The notes under the pieces were generated by a model, which worked only from the letters and a program-made list of their open reading frames with translations, did not search any database and was not told the origin of the DNA. A stretch of DNA of 49,820 bases from a virus. Where the stretch lies: the IMG/VR virus record IMGVR_UViG_3300025467_000025, positions 1-49,820 of that record; one strand, 5' to 3'. The position numbers and the translations under genes were made by a program. How positions within the stretch are numbered: position 1 is the stretch's first letter; the number at the start of each line of letters is the position of its first letter. This document shows positions 1 through 7,617 of this stretch, piece after piece.

Positions 1-430
1 TCCTTGTCCTTAGCAGTCTTCTTAACTGGAACTTCTTTGTGCTTTACCTTAGGTAACTTAACACCGCGCTTCTTTAATTCAGAATCAGCTCTTTTAACAT
101 CATCGTCTTCGTCATCATCGTCCCATGATTCATCTAATCCAGCCTTATCCTTCTTTTTCATAGCAGCAACAAAATCGGCTAACTTCTTATCTGGATTTGA
201 TTTCTTAAACTTTTCGTAATTTGATTTGAATTTAGGATGCTTAGGATCGCTTAATTGATAAGGACCAGAACCTTCATCTAATTCTTCTTCCTTGTCCTTA
301 GCAGTTTTCTTAACTGGAACTTCTTTGTGCTTTACCTTAGGTAACTTAACACCGCGCTTCTTTAATTCCGAATCAGCTCGCTTTACATCTGGATCTTCGT
401 CGTCATCGTCGTCCCATCCTTCGTAAATGC
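1..430. repeat. 288-bp in-frame tandem repeat inside a CDS
   Basis: The sequence from position 1 recurs almost unchanged from position 289, a period of 288 nt or 96 codons. The first ~90 nt of the two units differ at only a few sites. A shorter, diverged third copy of the acidic/basic part lies near 515-612. The repeat sits in the coding frame of the minus-strand gene and encodes alternating Asp-rich and Lys-rich segments. Confidence 0.85.
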
Positions 431-1124
431 CTTGACCGTAAGTTTCATCTAAGTCATCTTCTTTCTTAGATTTCTTTGCCAACTTGCTCATATCCTTATC
501 TGGATCAGCCTTAGTCTTTGGTAATTTAACTTTACGCTTTCTTAATTCGTCGTCTGCTCTTTTAACATCTGCATCTTCGTCATCATCGTCCCATGATTCG
601 TCTAATCCGGCTGCTTTACGACGACTTCCGATAACTTCGTCCTTTTCAGATTCGATCTTACCGTCCTTATCCCAATCTTTCTTAGCCTTAGGACTCTTCT
701 TGCCTTCTTCTAATTTTTGAAGTTGTGCAATCTTTAACTGTGCAATCTTCTCTCTCGCTTCGCTCAACTTTAGTTTAAGTTCTTCTTTTTCACTTTCGTT
801 GAACATGTCAGAATTTTCTAATTGCTTGCCATATTCGCTAAATTTCATTTCGTATTCGAGATAGTGATAAACTGATGCAATATAATCAGCAGCCTTAGTA
901 ATCTTTGCTTGTACCCAACCTTCTAGTTGTGCATTATCATCTAATTTCTTGAATAATTTTACTGCATAGTTAGCCATCTTATAAAGATCTGCTCTAGCCA
1001 TTGCGCCTTCGTGATCTTCTTCGCCTTGTGGAATAAAATCTTGTGTTGGTTCGACATGTGGATGAGACGGTGGTGTCTCTAAACCTGCATGGATGTCGAA
1101 TTCGTTAATTTGTTTCTTGCTCAT
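1..1124 (-). CDS. Acidic repeat virion-type protein, 3' end outside window
   Basis: The frame is open from an ATG at 1124 to the left edge (at least 374 codons), so the C-terminus is missing. The N-terminal ~130 residues contain a stretch (about residues 40-95) rich in Tyr, Lys and Leu, including LEGWVQAKITKAADYI, which I remember from uncharacterised proteins of marine T4-like phages. The rest is highly charged: three copies of an ESWDDDDED-like acidic patch, each followed by a KRAD-ELKKR-VKLPK basic segment. The last two copies are a 288-nt in-frame tandem duplication. A GATAAATA late element lies 23 nt upstream. The neighbours are head-type genes, so a structural, scaffold or internal head role is plausible but not shown. 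No enzymatic motif is visible. Confidence 0.75.
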   Translation of the reverse strand, partial: MSKKQINEFDIHAGLETPPSHPHVEPTQDFIPQGEEDHEGAMARADLYKMANYAVKLFKKLDDNAQLEGWVQAKITKAADYIASVYHYLEYEMKFSEYGKQLENSDMFNESEKEELKLKLSEAREKIAQLKIAQLQKLEEGKKSPKAKKDWDKDGKIESEKDEVIGSRRKAAGLDESWDDDDEDADVKRADDELRKRKVKLPKTKADPDKDMSKLAKKSKKEDDLDETYGQGIYEGWDDDDDEDPDVKRADSELKKRGVKLPKVKHKEVPVKKTAKDKEEELDEGSGPYQLSDPKHPKFKSNYEKFKKSNPDKKLADFVAAMKKKDKAGLDESWDDDDEDDDVKRADSELKKRGVKLPKVKHKEVPVKKTAKDK

Positions 1125-1147
1125 GAGTGAACTCCGGTCTTATAGTA

Positions 1148-1155
1148 TATTTATC
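1148..1155 (-). promoter_or_regulatory. T4-like late promoter element GATAAATA
   Basis: GATAAATA on the minus strand lies 23 nt upstream of the ATG at 1124. It matches the T4 late consensus TATAAATA at 7 of 8 positions. The stop codon TAA of the preceding gene (1151-1153) lies inside the element. The same octamer precedes several other virion genes here. Confidence 0.65.
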
Positions 1156-1405
1156 GTTTTAGCGGCGCACCGAATATATTAGACTTCATATCTAATGCAT
1201 TGCTCGCGGTTCCTGCTGATGTTTTTGGTTGTACAACTTTTGGTTGTGGCGGTGCTTTAGTTCCACTTTTTCCAGGACTGCCGATGTATGATTTTTTACC
1301 ACGTGCTTTGCCTGGACTTAATTGTGGTGCATCAACTGTGCCGATATTTGCAGACATAGTTGCACCTGCGGTAGCAGTTTCGCCTAATAATTCGTTAATC
1401 TTCAT
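1151..1405 (-). CDS. Small head-type protein with putative capsid-targeting leader
   Basis: An 84-residue basic protein, rich in Gly, Ala, Pro and Lys, with no recognised domain. It starts MKINELLGE, which resembles the T4 capsid-targeting peptide MKTYQEFIAE; LGE would fit the (L/I)xE cleavage rule of the T4 prohead protease gp21. The start lies 11 nt inside the end of the preceding gene, with a GGAGA ribosome site 5 nt before the ATG, so the two genes are probably translationally coupled. Remaining residues look disordered. Function unknown; an internal head protein or head accessory protein is the best guess from leader and position. Confidence 0.7.
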   Translation of the reverse strand: MKINELLGETATAGATMSANIGTVDAPQLSPGKARGKKSYIGSPGKSGTKAPPQPKVVQPKTSAGTASNALDMKSNIFGAPLKR

Positions 1406-2672
1406 CTGATTCTCCAGGGTCAGTCTGACCTTGTTGTGCTTTTAATTTTTTTAATGATGCTCGCGGTTGTTTATCAGTTGGATTTGCTTTTTTGTATGCC
1501 TCCAATTCGTGATAATCTTCTTCGTATTGTATGGCCTTTTCTTCAGCATAGTCACGTAACTGAGGTAATTTAAGATCAGTCAGCATACGATCAACTGCGA
1601 CAAATTTAATTTTTGCATCTCTTTTTGGATCGTCTCGTGTAATCATTTGAACACCGGCTCTAAAACATGCACCGATAAATGACTTTGCAACAACTTCTTT
1701 AGTCTCCGGTGATAGATACTTATTCATTAATTGCATGGTGCCGACAAATGATTTCTGTAATTGTAAATCTTGGACAGTTGGTTGATGACCGAAGAATAAT
1801 ACAAACTGTTGAGAAAGATCTTGAATATAATTTCTTTCTTTTGATGGCACCTCGATCATTACAGGGATGCCATTCTTATACATCGGTTGCCCAGTAGACG
1901 GATCGGGATACGGAGCAAGTTTTGTACTAACTCCTCCACCTTGTGAACTCGAAACAGCAAACGATAATTTATTCATTCGAATAGGTTCGTCGCCAATGAC
2001 ATATCCTCTTTTTGCACCTCTACCTTCGAGTTTAGCAAAATATACTTCAGTTTTAGAAACACTTGATAATGCTTGATAGATATATTTGTGGAATACACCT
2101 TTAATTCCAGCATTGATATCCTCCCATTCTGAACTATGACTAAACTTGTACCATGCATCAGGTTCGTTAGTTTCCGGATCGTATCGGCCAAATTCAAAAT
2201 CAATTTGAATTTTGACAGGTGGTTCGTCTAATTGAAATAACGCATTATATTGTTCGTTACCTTTGCTAAATCCTAAGAACGTAGAATTGCCAATTCTTTT
2301 GTTTACTAAATTGGTTAAGAATTCATTAATTTGCGGTTCTAGTTGTTTGTTGCATTGTGTATCAATGTCACCTACTTTTGGTTTTTTGGCTAGGTATACT
2401 TCATCTGAAATTTCTGGTAAATTAAAAAATGATAATGAACTACCACCAAGGAATTGTCTACTTTGCAATAACTGCGGAGACCATAGTGGCTGTTTATACT
2501 GCGCACTAAACGATTGATTTATATTATGTAATAATTTATCTAAAATTCCCACCATATAAGTACGATTATGTACTTTGAGATCGATCTCATCTGCTGCATG
2601 TTGACCGATGTGAAGATTTCCTCCTTCGTATAGTTTTAGTGATAGATTATTAAATAATTCTCTTAGTAGCAT
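1395..2672 (-). CDS. Nucleotidyltransferase-fold-like phage protein with head-type leader
   Basis: 425 residues. The start MLLRELF is followed by LKLYE-GG, again like a leader ending in an (L/I)xE site. Residues 75-161 carry the signature order of a DNA polymerase beta-type nucleotidyltransferase: LGGSS (75-79), GDIDTQ (101-106) supplying the paired acids, and QIDFEF (156-161) supplying a possible third acid. The C-terminal ~70 residues are charged and end in an acidic, likely disordered tail. I recall similar 400-450 aa proteins in marine T4-like phages, uncharacterised. The stop overlaps the next gene by 11 nt. The fold assignment rests on motifs only; substrate is unknown. Confidence 0.8.
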   Translation of the reverse strand: MLLRELFNNLSLKLYEGGNLHIGQHAADEIDLKVHNRTYMVGILDKLLHNINQSFSAQYKQPLWSPQLLQSRQFLGGSSLSFFNLPEISDEVYLAKKPKVGDIDTQCNKQLEPQINEFLTNLVNKRIGNSTFLGFSKGNEQYNALFQLDEPPVKIQIDFEFGRYDPETNEPDAWYKFSHSSEWEDINAGIKGVFHKYIYQALSSVSKTEVYFAKLEGRGAKRGYVIGDEPIRMNKLSFAVSSSQGGGVSTKLAPYPDPSTGQPMYKNGIPVMIEVPSKERNYIQDLSQQFVLFFGHQPTVQDLQLQKSFVGTMQLMNKYLSPETKEVVAKSFIGACFRAGVQMITRDDPKRDAKIKFVAVDRMLTDLKLPQLRDYAEEKAIQYEEDYHELEAYKKANPTDKQPRASLKKLKAQQGQTDPGESDED

Positions 2673-2674
2673 TA

Positions 2675-2935
2675 TTATCTCTTATCGCCGTACCATAATT
2701 CAAACCATGCCGGAGTTCCTGGTTGTACATTATTTTCTCGTTGGTATCGTCCTTTATCACATTCTATTTTAGGAAAAGCATTTTTTGATCTGTATTCGTC
2801 TAATCTTACTTGTGCGCCCAACCCATCCATTACTTGAACAGCAATTAGTTCGTGGACAGGATCGTCAGGTGCAATATAACAATCTTCGTTGGAAGTTGTT
2901 GGGATATTTTGCGATGTGATTCGATACTGTTTCAT
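2675..2935 (-). CDS. Conserved-type small hypothetical protein
   Basis: An 86-residue soluble protein ending GTPAWFELWYGDKR, with no motif I recognise. It begins on a TAATG overlap with the stop of the upstream gene and ends 2 nt before the ATG of the 425-residue gene. Its place inside the head-type operon argues for a real gene, perhaps a small structural or accessory component. No signal peptide or membrane segment is visible. Confidence 0.7.
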   Translation of the reverse strand: MKQYRITSQNIPTTSNEDCYIAPDDPVHELIAVQVMDGLGAQVRLDEYRSKNAFPKIECDKGRYQRENNVQPGTPAWFELWYGDKR

Positions 2936-3321
2936 TAGATACCGTATTTGTTCTTTTTAATTTTTGCAACTGGTGATGTTTTATTAGTGTTATCTAATTC
3001 AGTGCTTCGATTGCTACCTAATTTTTTAACAGGGCCCGCTCCGACCATTTTAGAAGCAGAATTAATCATTTCTAATTCTTCATCAGTATAAGTGGATAAT
3101 AATGGATCACCTGCAAATGCACCTGCTGCTTGTGTTGGATATTCTGGTGCACCGGCTAACGCAAGCCCGAAACGGTACTGTAGATATGAACTACCGTTCG
3201 ATTTGTTCATACTAATACCGGGCATACTAATGGCACCTTTAAATGCTGCAACTTGATCTTTTGGCATTTTGTTAGGATTTGCCGGGGTATCACTTTCTAA
3301 AATAATTTCGTGAATTTTCAT
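2935..3321 (-). CDS. Head-type protein with putative capsid-targeting leader
   Basis: 128 residues starting MKIHEIILESD; ILE fits an (L/I)xE prohead-protease site after residue 9. The central part (YLQYRFGLALAGAPEY and TDEELEMINSASKMVG) resembles a family of small proteins from marine T4-like phages that I recall only as hypothetical. The C-terminus is Lys/Asn-rich. The gene is tightly packed: its stop forms TAATG with the next start and the upstream gene ends 9 nt before. A small virion component is likely; no biochemical role can be read from the sequence. Confidence 0.75.
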   Translation of the reverse strand: MKIHEIILESDTPANPNKMPKDQVAAFKGAISMPGISMNKSNGSSYLQYRFGLALAGAPEYPTQAAGAFAGDPLLSTYTDEELEMINSASKMVGAGPVKKLGSNRSTELDNTNKTSPVAKIKKNKYGI

Positions 3322-3330
3322 AATGATTCC

Positions 3331-3690
3331 TTAGTTATATTTGTCGTCGCGAATGTGTTCATTAAACTCTTCGTGTAATTTTTCACAAACTTTTTTGGTT
3401 AACTTTTCGTCTAACTCTTCAGGAAGTTCTCGGATTGGAAATTGCGTTAAGTAATTCTTATAGCATTCTAAAGTTGCTTTTCGAAAAATTTCCGGACTAA
3501 ATGTTTCATTCTTTTGATTTTTCTTCAAACACATTGCGATGACTGGATATACATGTCTACGATAACTTTCGTCGTCGTTGTGCATGAAGTATACTAAATC
3601 TTCGGCTAAATCGAATTTTAATTCCGGTTTGCCATTCTTATATTCGATAAAACCGTCTATTTTATTTTCAAACAAATCTTGTATGCGCAT
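3331..3690 (-). CDS. Hypothetical protein with head-type leader
   Basis: 119 residues, acidic and helical, starting MRIQDLFENK. The leader matches the pattern seen in the three following genes, with LFE as a possible (L/I)xE site. The remainder has no recognised domain. It is the first gene of the head-type operon: upstream lie a GATAAATA late element (3738-3745) and a terminator that separates it from the ClpA transcript. The RBS is poor. Confidence 0.7.
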   Translation of the reverse strand: MRIQDLFENKIDGFIEYKNGKPELKFDLAEDLVYFMHNDDESYRRHVYPVIAMCLKKNQKNETFSPEIFRKATLECYKNYLTQFPIRELPEELDEKLTKKVCEKLHEEFNEHIRDDKYN

Positions 3691-3720
3691 AATTTAAAAC
3701 CTTGATATTACAGTCGCAAG

Positions 3721-3750
3721 AAAAATTGCGGATATGTTATTTATCCGCAA
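3721..3750 (-). terminator. Rho-independent terminator with embedded late promoter
   Basis: On the minus strand a perfect 9-bp stem (3742-3750 paired with 3726-3734) with a 7-nt loop is followed by five Ts (3725-3721). It lies just after the stop at 3764 and should end the dnaJ-clpA transcript. The loop and upstream arm contain the late element GATAAATA (3738-3745). Confidence 0.8.
3738..3745 (-). promoter_or_regulatory. T4-like late promoter element inside a terminator
   Basis: GATAAATA on the minus strand, 47 nt upstream of the ATG at 3690. It would start RNA near 3731-3732, inside the downstream arm of the hairpin, so the new transcript could not fold the terminator. Confidence 0.6.
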
Positions 3751-3763
3751 TATCAAGATTAAA

Positions 3764-4384
3764 TTATGGATTGATTATTTTTTCAACTTGCTTAACACCG
3801 GCTCCGAGATGTATCTTTGCCATAGTTAAGTTTTTTTCGCCGGTTACATAAAAGTAAATATGTTGAGAATAATTCATGTGCTGTAGCGTCCGAAGTGATC
3901 TCGGCGGAACACGTAAATTTGTGTTATCTTGTGCCCAGTTAATAAATCCTTCGTAATCGGTATTACGATTGATTTGAGCATGAACTTTGTAATCATACGG
4001 CAAGGTTGATACAACTGATCCTACTGTTAATTCTACTTTTGGAAAATGAATTTCTCGTACGGCATTTCCGCCTACCTTCTTAAGCCAACCAATGTGGTTA
4101 GGTTTGTTAACATATATAGAAAGATAACATTTCTCTACTCGAACGGTAAAATCTTCGATACCACGTAGTGTGTCAATTATGTTTAGTAACAGCTCGTAAT
4201 CTTGTGGTCGAGTTGCCCGGTTCTTAGTACCATAGTAATCGTAATCATCTCTACTAGAAATTATTCGATCAACTGAGTTATCTAAATTTCCTCCTCGAAG
4301 GTAATGAGCCCCTTGGACCACCAGCATAATTTTATGCTGGTATTTGCCCAAGTACAATTTCTTCATTTCCTTATACTGGATCAT
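3764..4384 (-). CDS. Hypothetical protein coupled to clpA
   Basis: 206 residues, mixed alpha/beta by composition, with no motif I recognise and no membrane segment. The ATG at 4384 lies 14 nt inside the end of clpA; an alternative start six codons later (4366) would remove the overlap but has AAGGA only 1 nt away. It is the last gene before the terminator at 3721-3750. Its coupling to the ClpA-type gene makes an accessory role, such as an adaptor, worth testing, but that is position only. Confidence 0.65.
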   Translation of the reverse strand: MIQYKEMKKLYLGKYQHKIMLVVQGAHYLRGGNLDNSVDRIISSRDDYDYYGTKNRATRPQDYELLLNIIDTLRGIEDFTVRVEKCYLSIYVNKPNHIGWLKKVGGNAVREIHFPKVELTVGSVVSTLPYDYKVHAQINRNTDYEGFINWAQDNTNLRVPPRSLRTLQHMNYSQHIYFYVTGEKNLTMAKIHLGAGVKQVEKIINP

Positions 4385-6632
4385 TTACAATCTCAGTAGT
4401 AAGCAACGGGATCTTAGATACCTTTGGCTTTGCAACAAGAGTAATTGCATCATCTACGATTGTGATTGATACTTGACCGCCGTTCTTAAGATCACCAAAC
4501 AACATCATTTTAGCAAGATCTCTTTTAATTTCTTTGTCAATGACTCGTTGTAACGGCCTTGCACCCATTTTGTCATCAAACCCTTTTTCGATAAGCCAAT
4601 TAACTGCTTCCTTATTGATCTTAATCTTAATGCCCTTCTCCTTAATCATTCCTTGTAATTCGTCGATAAACTTATGAACAATTTTAATAGAAGTAGTTTT
4701 ATCGAGTCTATTAAATGTTACGATGCCATCGAGTCTATTGCGAAACTCCGGAGTGAAGAACTTCTTAAGATCACCGTCACTGTAATCTTTTTGTTGTGTT
4801 CCAAATCCGATTGCATTTTTTTCAGCAGCCTGCGCACCTGCATTTGTAGTAAGAATAAGGATAACATTTCGACAATCGGCTTTCTTACCATTAGATCCGG
4901 TTACAAATCCATTATCCATTAACTGCAACAGAACAGTTGTAACATCTGGGTGCGCTTTTTCAACTTCATCGAGCAATAGCACAGCATTTGGGTGTTCTTG
5001 AATCTGTGTAATAAGTTGCCCTGCATTCTCTTCAAAGCCTACATACCCCGGTGGACTACCGATCAACTTACTAACACTATGCTGTTCCTGGTATTCGCTC
5101 ATATCAAAGCGAATTAGTTTTACCCCAAGGTGCTTTGCAAGTGATTTTGCAGTCTCAGTTTTACCGCAGCCAGTTGGGCCCATGAATACAAATGATCCAA
5201 CTGGCTTGTTTTCGGATTTAAGTCCTGCCTGTGCAACAATAATCTTGTCAACAACTTCTTCGATTGCAAGATCCTGACCGTAAACATCGGCTTCGAGCCC
5301 TTGTTGCAATTTTGACAAGCACACACTTTCGGTTTCCATTACTTGCTCTTCAGGAAGATTTACCATCTTGCTAAGTTCGAACTGAATTTCGTGTTCACCG
5401 ATGACTCTATCTTCGGCAATCTTTAGATGGAATCGAGAACATGCACAGTCAATAAGATCGATTGCCTTATCTGGAAGTTTCTTATCTGCCTGATATTTAA
5501 CTGACAACTTAATTGCAGCCTGGAGTGCATCATCCTTGATTTTAACATTGTGATGTTGTTCATAATACTTTTTAATGCCTTTAAGAATCTGCAATGTTAC
5601 TTCTTGTGTAGGTTCGTCGATAGTAATACGTTGGAATCGACGCATTAACGCACGGTCCTTTTCGAAATGTTTGCGATATTCTTCCCAGGTAGTAGATGCA
5701 ATAACCTTGATGTTTCCCTTACTAAGTGCAGGTTTCATCATATTAGCAAGGTCGTTTGCACTATTACCTCCTGAACCTGCACCGTTCATCATGTGTGCTT
5801 CGTCGATGAACAATACTGCTTGCCCTTTCTTTTGTAGTGCCTTGAGTACTTGTTTAAACCTTTCTTCAAAATCGCCTCGGTATTTACTACCTGCAAGCAT
5901 TGCGCTAATGTCGAGGTTATAAACGGTGTAATCTTTAAGGAATGCCGGGACTGCGCCTTTAACAATATTATATGCAAGCCCCTCAGCAATAGCAGTCTTA
6001 CCTACTCCAGGATCGCCTACAAGAATTACGTTGTTTTTACTGCGGCGTCCAAGTGCAAGTGCAATATTTTCAAGTTCGTCAACTCGACCGATAACGGGAT
6101 CAACTTTACCCTTATTAACTTGTTCGTTAAGATTTGTGGTATACGCATTTAGTGCTTTATTACTTCCTGTATCTGGTTGATCCATTTCTTCCTCTTCGTC
6201 GACTGAATTGTTAAGATAATCGGCAAACTTGTCTTTATCGATTTCTGCCTGTTGTGTGTAATAGAATGCCCATGACTTCTTTTCACTCAACATTGCGAGG
6301 AAAACATCGGTAGGTTCAATTTTTTGACGACCATTAAACAGCACTTGCGTAAATGCTCGATTAAGAACACGTTCTACAGTTTGTGTCTTCTTTGGTTTTA
6401 CGACAACTTCTTGTGTAGTGATATCTTTACACTTAGTAGTTAAGTAATCTGAAATATTACTTTTAAAGTTAGTGGGATTCGCTCCATACCCTGCGATACA
6501 TTTAGAAAATGCATCTTCTTCGAGCATAGCATATAAAATATGTTCAACAGTGAGATATTCGTGATGCAATTTCTTAGCAGTTTCGACAGCTCGTTCAAAA
6601 ACTGCCTGTAGGTTATCACTTGGTTCAACCAT
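4371..6632 (-). CDS. clpA: ClpA-type AAA+ unfoldase
   Basis: 753 residues, about the length of bacterial ClpA (~758). An N-terminal Clp-N-type helical domain (~1-145) is followed by two AAA+ modules: Walker A GDPGVGKT (206-213) and Walker B VLFIDEAH (273-280) in the first, GPTGCGKT (485-492) and VLLLDEVEKAH (551-561) in the second. Pore loops KYRG (250-253) and GYVGF (529-533) are present, as is the D2 C-terminal GARPLQR motif. IGFG (608-611) sits where ClpA/ClpX have the IGL/IGF loop that docks ClpP, so it could use the host peptidase; no clpP is seen here. The RBS is AGAGGA 7 nt before the ATG. A TTGACT-N17-TATTAT promoter lies at 6666-6694. Confidence 0.95.
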   Translation of the reverse strand: MVEPSDNLQAVFERAVETAKKLHHEYLTVEHILYAMLEEDAFSKCIAGYGANPTNFKSNISDYLTTKCKDITTQEVVVKPKKTQTVERVLNRAFTQVLFNGRQKIEPTDVFLAMLSEKKSWAFYYTQQAEIDKDKFADYLNNSVDEEEEMDQPDTGSNKALNAYTTNLNEQVNKGKVDPVIGRVDELENIALALGRRSKNNVILVGDPGVGKTAIAEGLAYNIVKGAVPAFLKDYTVYNLDISAMLAGSKYRGDFEERFKQVLKALQKKGQAVLFIDEAHMMNGAGSGGNSANDLANMMKPALSKGNIKVIASTTWEEYRKHFEKDRALMRRFQRITIDEPTQEVTLQILKGIKKYYEQHHNVKIKDDALQAAIKLSVKYQADKKLPDKAIDLIDCACSRFHLKIAEDRVIGEHEIQFELSKMVNLPEEQVMETESVCLSKLQQGLEADVYGQDLAIEEVVDKIIVAQAGLKSENKPVGSFVFMGPTGCGKTETAKSLAKHLGVKLIRFDMSEYQEQHSVSKLIGSPPGYVGFEENAGQLITQIQEHPNAVLLLDEVEKAHPDVTTVLLQLMDNGFVTGSNGKKADCRNVILILTTNAGAQAAEKNAIGFGTQQKDYSDGDLKKFFTPEFRNRLDGIVTFNRLDKTTSIKIVHKFIDELQGMIKEKGIKIKINKEAVNWLIEKGFDDKMGARPLQRVIDKEIKRDLAKMMLFGDLKNGGQVSITIVDDAITLVAKPKVSKIPLLTTEIVNDPV

Positions 6633-6665
6633 TATGTTTTCCTCTAAAAATGTTTATGATGTTTG

Positions 6666-6694
6666 ATAATAGCATATGTAATGGGTGTAGTCAA
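6666..6694 (-). promoter_or_regulatory. Sigma70-type promoter for clpA
   Basis: On the minus strand TTGACT (6694-6689), 17 nt, TATTAT (6671-6666). The TGA stop of dnaJ (6693-6691) lies inside the -35 hexamer. It would give clpA its own transcript in addition to read-through from the promoter before dnaJ. Confidence 0.65.
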
Positions 6695-7548
6695 TCAGAT
6701 CCAGTGATCTCCTTGTTAATATGTCGTAGTTTTGATACAATTGCCGGATTGGTGATTGCCGGAGTTTTAATATTAATGATGATCACAAACCGTCCTTTGT
6801 GCCCAGTATGGGGATTAGTAAATCCTTTACCTTGACTTGCGAATTCAGTTCCGGTTTCAACTCCTGCACGAACATCCAATTCCATTTTTTGTCCAGTAAT
6901 TAATTGCAGTTTCTTTTTACACCCGATCATGGCTTCGATTGGGTTGATATCAAGTGTAGTATACAGGTCGTCTCCGTGTCTAGTAAATCGATTATCAGGT
7001 GCTACTAATATTGTAACATTTAGATTTCCTCGAGGTGCAGCAGGATTAGAATCGTCTCCGAGCCCTTGGTAGCGTATAGTTGCTCCATTTTCAACACCGG
7101 CAGGTACATTAATTACTACAGTCTGTGGCTTACCGCTAGGAAGGTTGTATGCCGCTTCTAATTGTTTTCCCTGATATGATTCAAGAAGTGTTATTTGGCA
7201 TTGAATGTTCAAATCTCGATTTCGTTGCATATGAGGATGCTGTCTCCCGAACACATCGTGGAAGTGGGCACTAAATGGACCCCCGTTTCCAAAAATGTCA
7301 TGGAAGTGAGCACCAAACGGACTTCCGCCTCCAAAGTGCATTTGCGGTCCGCCCATCCGCAGCTGGTCGTATTCGGCTTTCTTTTGCGGATCGTTTAATG
7401 TATCGTATGCCGCTGAAATGTCTTTAAATTTAGTTTGATCACCGCCTCTATCCGGGTGATGTTTCATAGCAAGACTTCTATAAGCCTTTTTAATTTCGTC
7501 AGGAGAAGCATTTTCGCTAACTCCGAGTGTTTCATAGTAATTCTGCAT
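6691..7548 (-). CDS. DnaJ/CbpA-type co-chaperone
   Basis: 285 residues. An N-terminal J domain (~3-68) contains the HPD motif at residues 31-33 that stimulates DnaK ATPase. A Gly/Phe/His-rich linker (~70-105) follows, then the two-part DnaJ C-terminal substrate-binding region (~110-275; VNVPAGVENGATIRYQGLG is typical). The cysteine-rich zinc finger of DnaJ is absent, so this is a class II (CbpA-like) Hsp40. It is likely to recruit host DnaK. It lies directly upstream of clpA and has a perfect consensus promoter at 7592-7620. RBS GAGGG precedes the ATG. Confidence 0.93.
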   Translation of the reverse strand: MQNYYETLGVSENASPDEIKKAYRSLAMKHHPDRGGDQTKFKDISAAYDTLNDPQKKAEYDQLRMGGPQMHFGGGSPFGAHFHDIFGNGGPFSAHFHDVFGRQHPHMQRNRDLNIQCQITLLESYQGKQLEAAYNLPSGKPQTVVINVPAGVENGATIRYQGLGDDSNPAAPRGNLNVTILVAPDNRFTRHGDDLYTTLDINPIEAMIGCKKKLQLITGQKMELDVRAGVETGTEFASQGKGFTNPHTGHKGRFVIIINIKTPAITNPAIVSKLRHINKEITGSD

Positions 7549-7563
7549 ATTGGCCCTCTACTC

Positions 7564-7617
7564 AAAAAAACAGGTCAAGTAATATAGTATAATTATACTA
7601 CATTAACCTTGACCTGT
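7564..7617 (-). terminator. Terminator ending the lysis operon, with embedded promoter
   Basis: On the minus strand a 10-bp stem (7617-7608 paired with 7579-7570) is followed by a run of Ts (7570-7564). The loop contains a 16-bp perfect palindrome (7585-7600). It follows the stop at 7634 and would end the lysis-gene transcript before dnaJ. Confidence 0.8.

Noticed and set aside
7585-7600. 16-bp perfect palindrome read as an operator
   Set aside because: It is the -10 region/terminator loop; it could bind a dimeric regulator but nothing else supports that.
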